Below are positions 6,522-7,706 of a stretch of DNA of 7,706 nt, one piece after another. The stretch's first letter is position 1, and every line of letters begins with the position of its first letter. The DNA lies in the NCBI GenBank assembly GCA_021107685.1, contig JAIOSH010000296.1, forward strand, positions 1-7,706. The letters are read 5' to 3'. Made by a program: the position numbers and the translations under genes. The notes beneath the pieces were generated by a model, which saw only the letters and a program-made list of their open reading frames with translations, was not told the origin of the DNA and ran no database searches. This DNA comes from Bacteroidales bacterium (GTDB taxonomy: Bacteria > Bacteroidota > Bacteroidia > Bacteroidales > SMBSF39).

Positions 6522-6991
6522 GAAGGAAAATATTCTATAAAAGTTTTATCCTTATAAAAAACAAGTATTTTTTCCACTTCCTTCTGATATTTTATCTTTT
6601 TGTTGCTTTCAGTATTAGTGTTTTTTATTTCCCCTGTTTCAATCATTTGATCTATCAGATTTTTTTTATTTTCTTCTTCTTCATTTATAATACTATTACC
6701 TATATCCTGTTTATTTATATTTCCCGGTATTCTGTCAGGTAAAAATTCTTTTGTATCAGATTCAATCATATTATTATCAGAAATTTTATTCATCTGCCCT
6801 TTACCAAATAATAACCAATCAGTGTTTATTTCAGGATATTTTTTTAAAATTTTTTGTACAAATTCCAAACTTGGTTTATTCCGTCCTGACAAAATATGTG
6901 AAATGCTTGAAGGTTGAGCATTAATTTTATCAGCAAATTGTGAAGCTGTTAAATTTTTCGTTTTTAATATTAATAATAATCTTTCAGTCAT
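6518..6991 (-). CDS. XRE-family helix-turn-helix transcriptional regulator, 157 aa
   Basis: This is a DNA-binding regulator with an N-terminal Cro/C1-type HTH at about residues 5-58. The segment LTASQFADKIN then PSSISHILSGRNKPS gives the two core helices, followed by L-E-F-V-Q-K-I-L-K and the W-L-L-x-G-K-G end common in Bacteroidota members. Residues 65-130 are acidic, Asn-rich and probably disordered. The last 25 residues (K-E-V-E-K-I-L-V-F-Y-K-D-K-T-F) form a short conserved-looking tail often seen in these proteins, role unknown. I prefer the ATG at 6991 over the one at 7015: it starts right at the HTH, and the longer start would place a -7 box and operator-like site (7001-7014) inside the gene. 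The promoter sites suggest autoregulation. The targets are unknown. Its stop overlaps that of ndk. Confidence 0.85.
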   Translation of the reverse strand: MTERLLLILKTKNLTASQFADKINAQPSSISHILSGRNKPSLEFVQKILKKYPEINTDWLLFGKGQMNKISDNNMIESDTKEFLPDRIPGNINKQDIGNSIINEEEENKKNLIDQMIETGEIKNTNTESNKKIKYQKEVEKILVFYKDKTFIEYFPS

Positions 6992-7000
6992 ATTTTTTTG

Positions 7001-7061
7001 TTTACAAATGTACAAACAATTATCGTTACATTTGTAATTTTTATTAATTTACATTTGTAAA
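7001..7061. promoter_or_regulatory. Three operator-like sites in front of the XRE regulator gene
   Basis: Three 14-bp near-palindromes lie at 7001-7014 (TTTACAAATGTACA), 7025-7038 (GTTACATTTGTAAT) and 7048-7061 (TTTACATTTGTAAA), with centres 24 and 23 bp apart. All share the core ACATTTGT; the first copy is inverted relative to the other two. Each contains TACATTTG, a match to the -7 consensus TAnnTTTG. The first copy presents it on the minus strand 13 bp before the XRE ATG; the other two present it on the plus strand. A repressor bound here would cover the XRE promoter, as in phage-type autoregulated switches. That the XRE protein itself binds is inference. Confidence 0.6.
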
Positions 7062-7308
7062 CTCAATAAATGGCAAAAATATATTAAAGTATTTTATTAA
7101 TAAAGCTAAATTATTTTATTGTATATCCGTCAATTATCTTTTTATTAACTTATATTATTAAATCATTTATATCATTTAATTTATAATTTAATTATAACTT
7201 TATATAATCTACATATTTTACTGATTATGATTGCTTTTATTTTAATATTATGAAATATACTGATAATATTCATAAATTTACAAAAATATTTGAATATTTA
7301 TATGATAT
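7062..7308. other. AT-rich non-coding stretch
   Basis: Almost pure A/T sequence. I see no gene, RNA or mobile element in it. A 23-codon ATG frame at 7250-7321 has no family resemblance or start signal and ends inside a palindrome, so it is not called. Confidence 0.5.
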
Positions 7309-7339
7309 ATTACAATTGTAATCAGTTTACATTTATAAA
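7309..7339. promoter_or_regulatory. Distal pair of operator-like sites
   Basis: ATTACAATTGTAAT at 7309-7322 is a perfect 14-bp palindrome that shares TTACA and TGTAA half-sites with the sites at 7001-7061. TTTACATTTATAAA at 7326-7339 differs by one base from the site at 7048-7061. Their centres are 17 bp apart and about 300 bp from the proximal cluster. They may be further binding sites of the same regulator, or the similarity may be helped by the A/T bias of the region. Confidence 0.35.
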
Positions 7340-7397
7340 TTATGTACTTTACTTAAAAAAATGAAATAAAAAAGATGGGTTGGGAATAATTTGAGAT

Positions 7398-7530
7398 TTA
7401 AAAAAAATCACAAATGACAAGCACCAAATTTCAAATAAATTACAATGTTCAAAAATTTAATAACCAAAACAGTTTCGGTCATTTGATAATTAATATTTGG
7501 AATTTATTTGTGATTTGTTATTTGGTGCCA
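7398..7530. repeat. Imperfect inverted repeat of about 130 bp, MITE-like
   Basis: The left half holds GCACCAAAT (7421-7429), CAAATAAATTACAA (7432-7445) and ACCAAAAC (7463-7470). The right half holds their reverse complements in mirror order: GTTTCGGT (7472-7479), TTGGAATTTATTTG (7497-7510) and ATTTGGTGC (7520-7528). Agreement is 9/9, 13/14 and 7/8. The right half has about 10 extra bases between its two outer blocks. The left end continues with AAATCACAAATGACAA, and AAATCACAAAT also occurs, inverted and in another register, in the right half. The sequence resembles dispersed palindromic repeats I have seen in Bacteroidota and other environmental genomes, but no name comes to mind. It lies 35 bp past the ruvB stop and could act as a transcription stop for it. 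Confidence 0.6.
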
Positions 7531-7565
7531 AATTTTATATAAATCTTTGACTTTAAAGACAGGCA

Positions 7566-7706
7566 CTAATTAAATAAATTTTTCTGATCAGCCTGCCTGC
7601 TTTTTCCAAGATGTCTATAAGAAATATCAGTTGCTTCTCTTCCTCTCGGAGTCCTCATTAAATATCCTTCCTGTATTAAAAAAGGTTCATATACTTCTTC
7701 AATAGT
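7566..7706 (-). CDS. ruvB: Holliday junction branch migration helicase RuvB, C-terminal 46 residues (partial)
   Basis: RuvB is the hexameric AAA+ motor that drives Holliday junction migration together with RuvA. Only the end of the C-terminal winged-helix DNA-binding domain is present: T-I-E-E-V-Y-E-P-F-L-I-Q-E-G-Y-L, then the diagnostic MRTPRGREAT, then Y-R-H-L-G. This is the usual order in RuvB, where R-T-P-R-G-R forms the DNA-contacting beta-hairpin. A Lys/Gln-rich tail of about 15 residues follows, ending at a TAG at 7566-7568. The rest of the gene lies beyond the right edge. Confidence 0.95.
   Translation of the reverse strand, partial: TIEEVYEPFLIQEGYLMRTPRGREATDISYRHLGKSRQADQKNLFN

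Noticed and set aside
7001..7061. CRISPR array or phage attachment repeats
   Set aside because: The repeats are only about 14 bp, near-palindromic, with 9-10 bp gaps too short for spacers, and sit exactly at a promoter.
7250..7321. 23-codon ATG frame (MKYTDNIHKF...)
   Set aside because: It is short, in pure A/T DNA, without family resemblance or a start signal, and its stop lies in a palindrome.

Overview
The window is very AT-rich and looks like a chromosomal segment from a Bacteroidota bacterium, most likely Bacteroidales-like. The supporting signs are a pair of FKBP-type lipoproteins beside a DHH phosphoesterase and ndk, a characteristic Bacteroidota XRE regulator, A/T-rich translation starts without Shine-Dalgarno sequences, and several matches to the Bacteroidota -7 box TAnnTTTG. 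The assignment is by recognition only; no search was run.

Layout. At 1-62 (minus) is the possible first 20 codons of an unidentified gene. Between 63 and 427 lies an AT-rich intergenic region with a REP/MITE-like imperfect palindrome at 224-300. From 428 to 3708 (plus) runs one long gene for a secreted or membrane-anchored TPR-CHAT (caspase-like) protein. It is broken by a frame change near 1150, where the 126-nt TPR period is shortened to 107 nt, so a 19-nt deletion fits better than a single lost base. The CHAT His-Cys dyad and a C-terminal membrane segment are intact downstream. Six bases further on, converging on it, is a three-gene minus-strand operon. In transcription order it holds a DHH/DHHA1 phosphoesterase (NrnA-like, apparent TTG start), a small FKBP lipoprotein with a degenerate active site (GldI-like), and an FKBP_N/FKBP_C lipoprotein with a complete active site. 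ndk is divergent from this operon; the shared spacer carries two outward-facing -7 boxes and a 14-bp palindrome. The 3' end of ndk overlaps an XRE regulator gene by 4 bp, tail to tail. The regulator is preceded by three copies of a TTACATTTGTAA-type site, and related sites recur about 300 bp away. A second, longer imperfect inverted repeat (7398-7530) then separates this region from the 3' end of ruvB (minus), which runs off the window.

How the genes fit together. The central block is mostly housekeeping: nucleotide metabolism (ndk), nanoRNA/pAp or cyclic-dinucleotide turnover (NrnA-like) and envelope protein folding (two FKBP lipoproteins). The accessory content is the TPR-CHAT gene, the autoregulated-looking XRE gene and the two palindromic repeats. 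I see no cas genes, CRISPR array, transposase, tRNA or rRNA. The TPR-CHAT gene has no adjacent gene that would make a recognisable defence system within this window.
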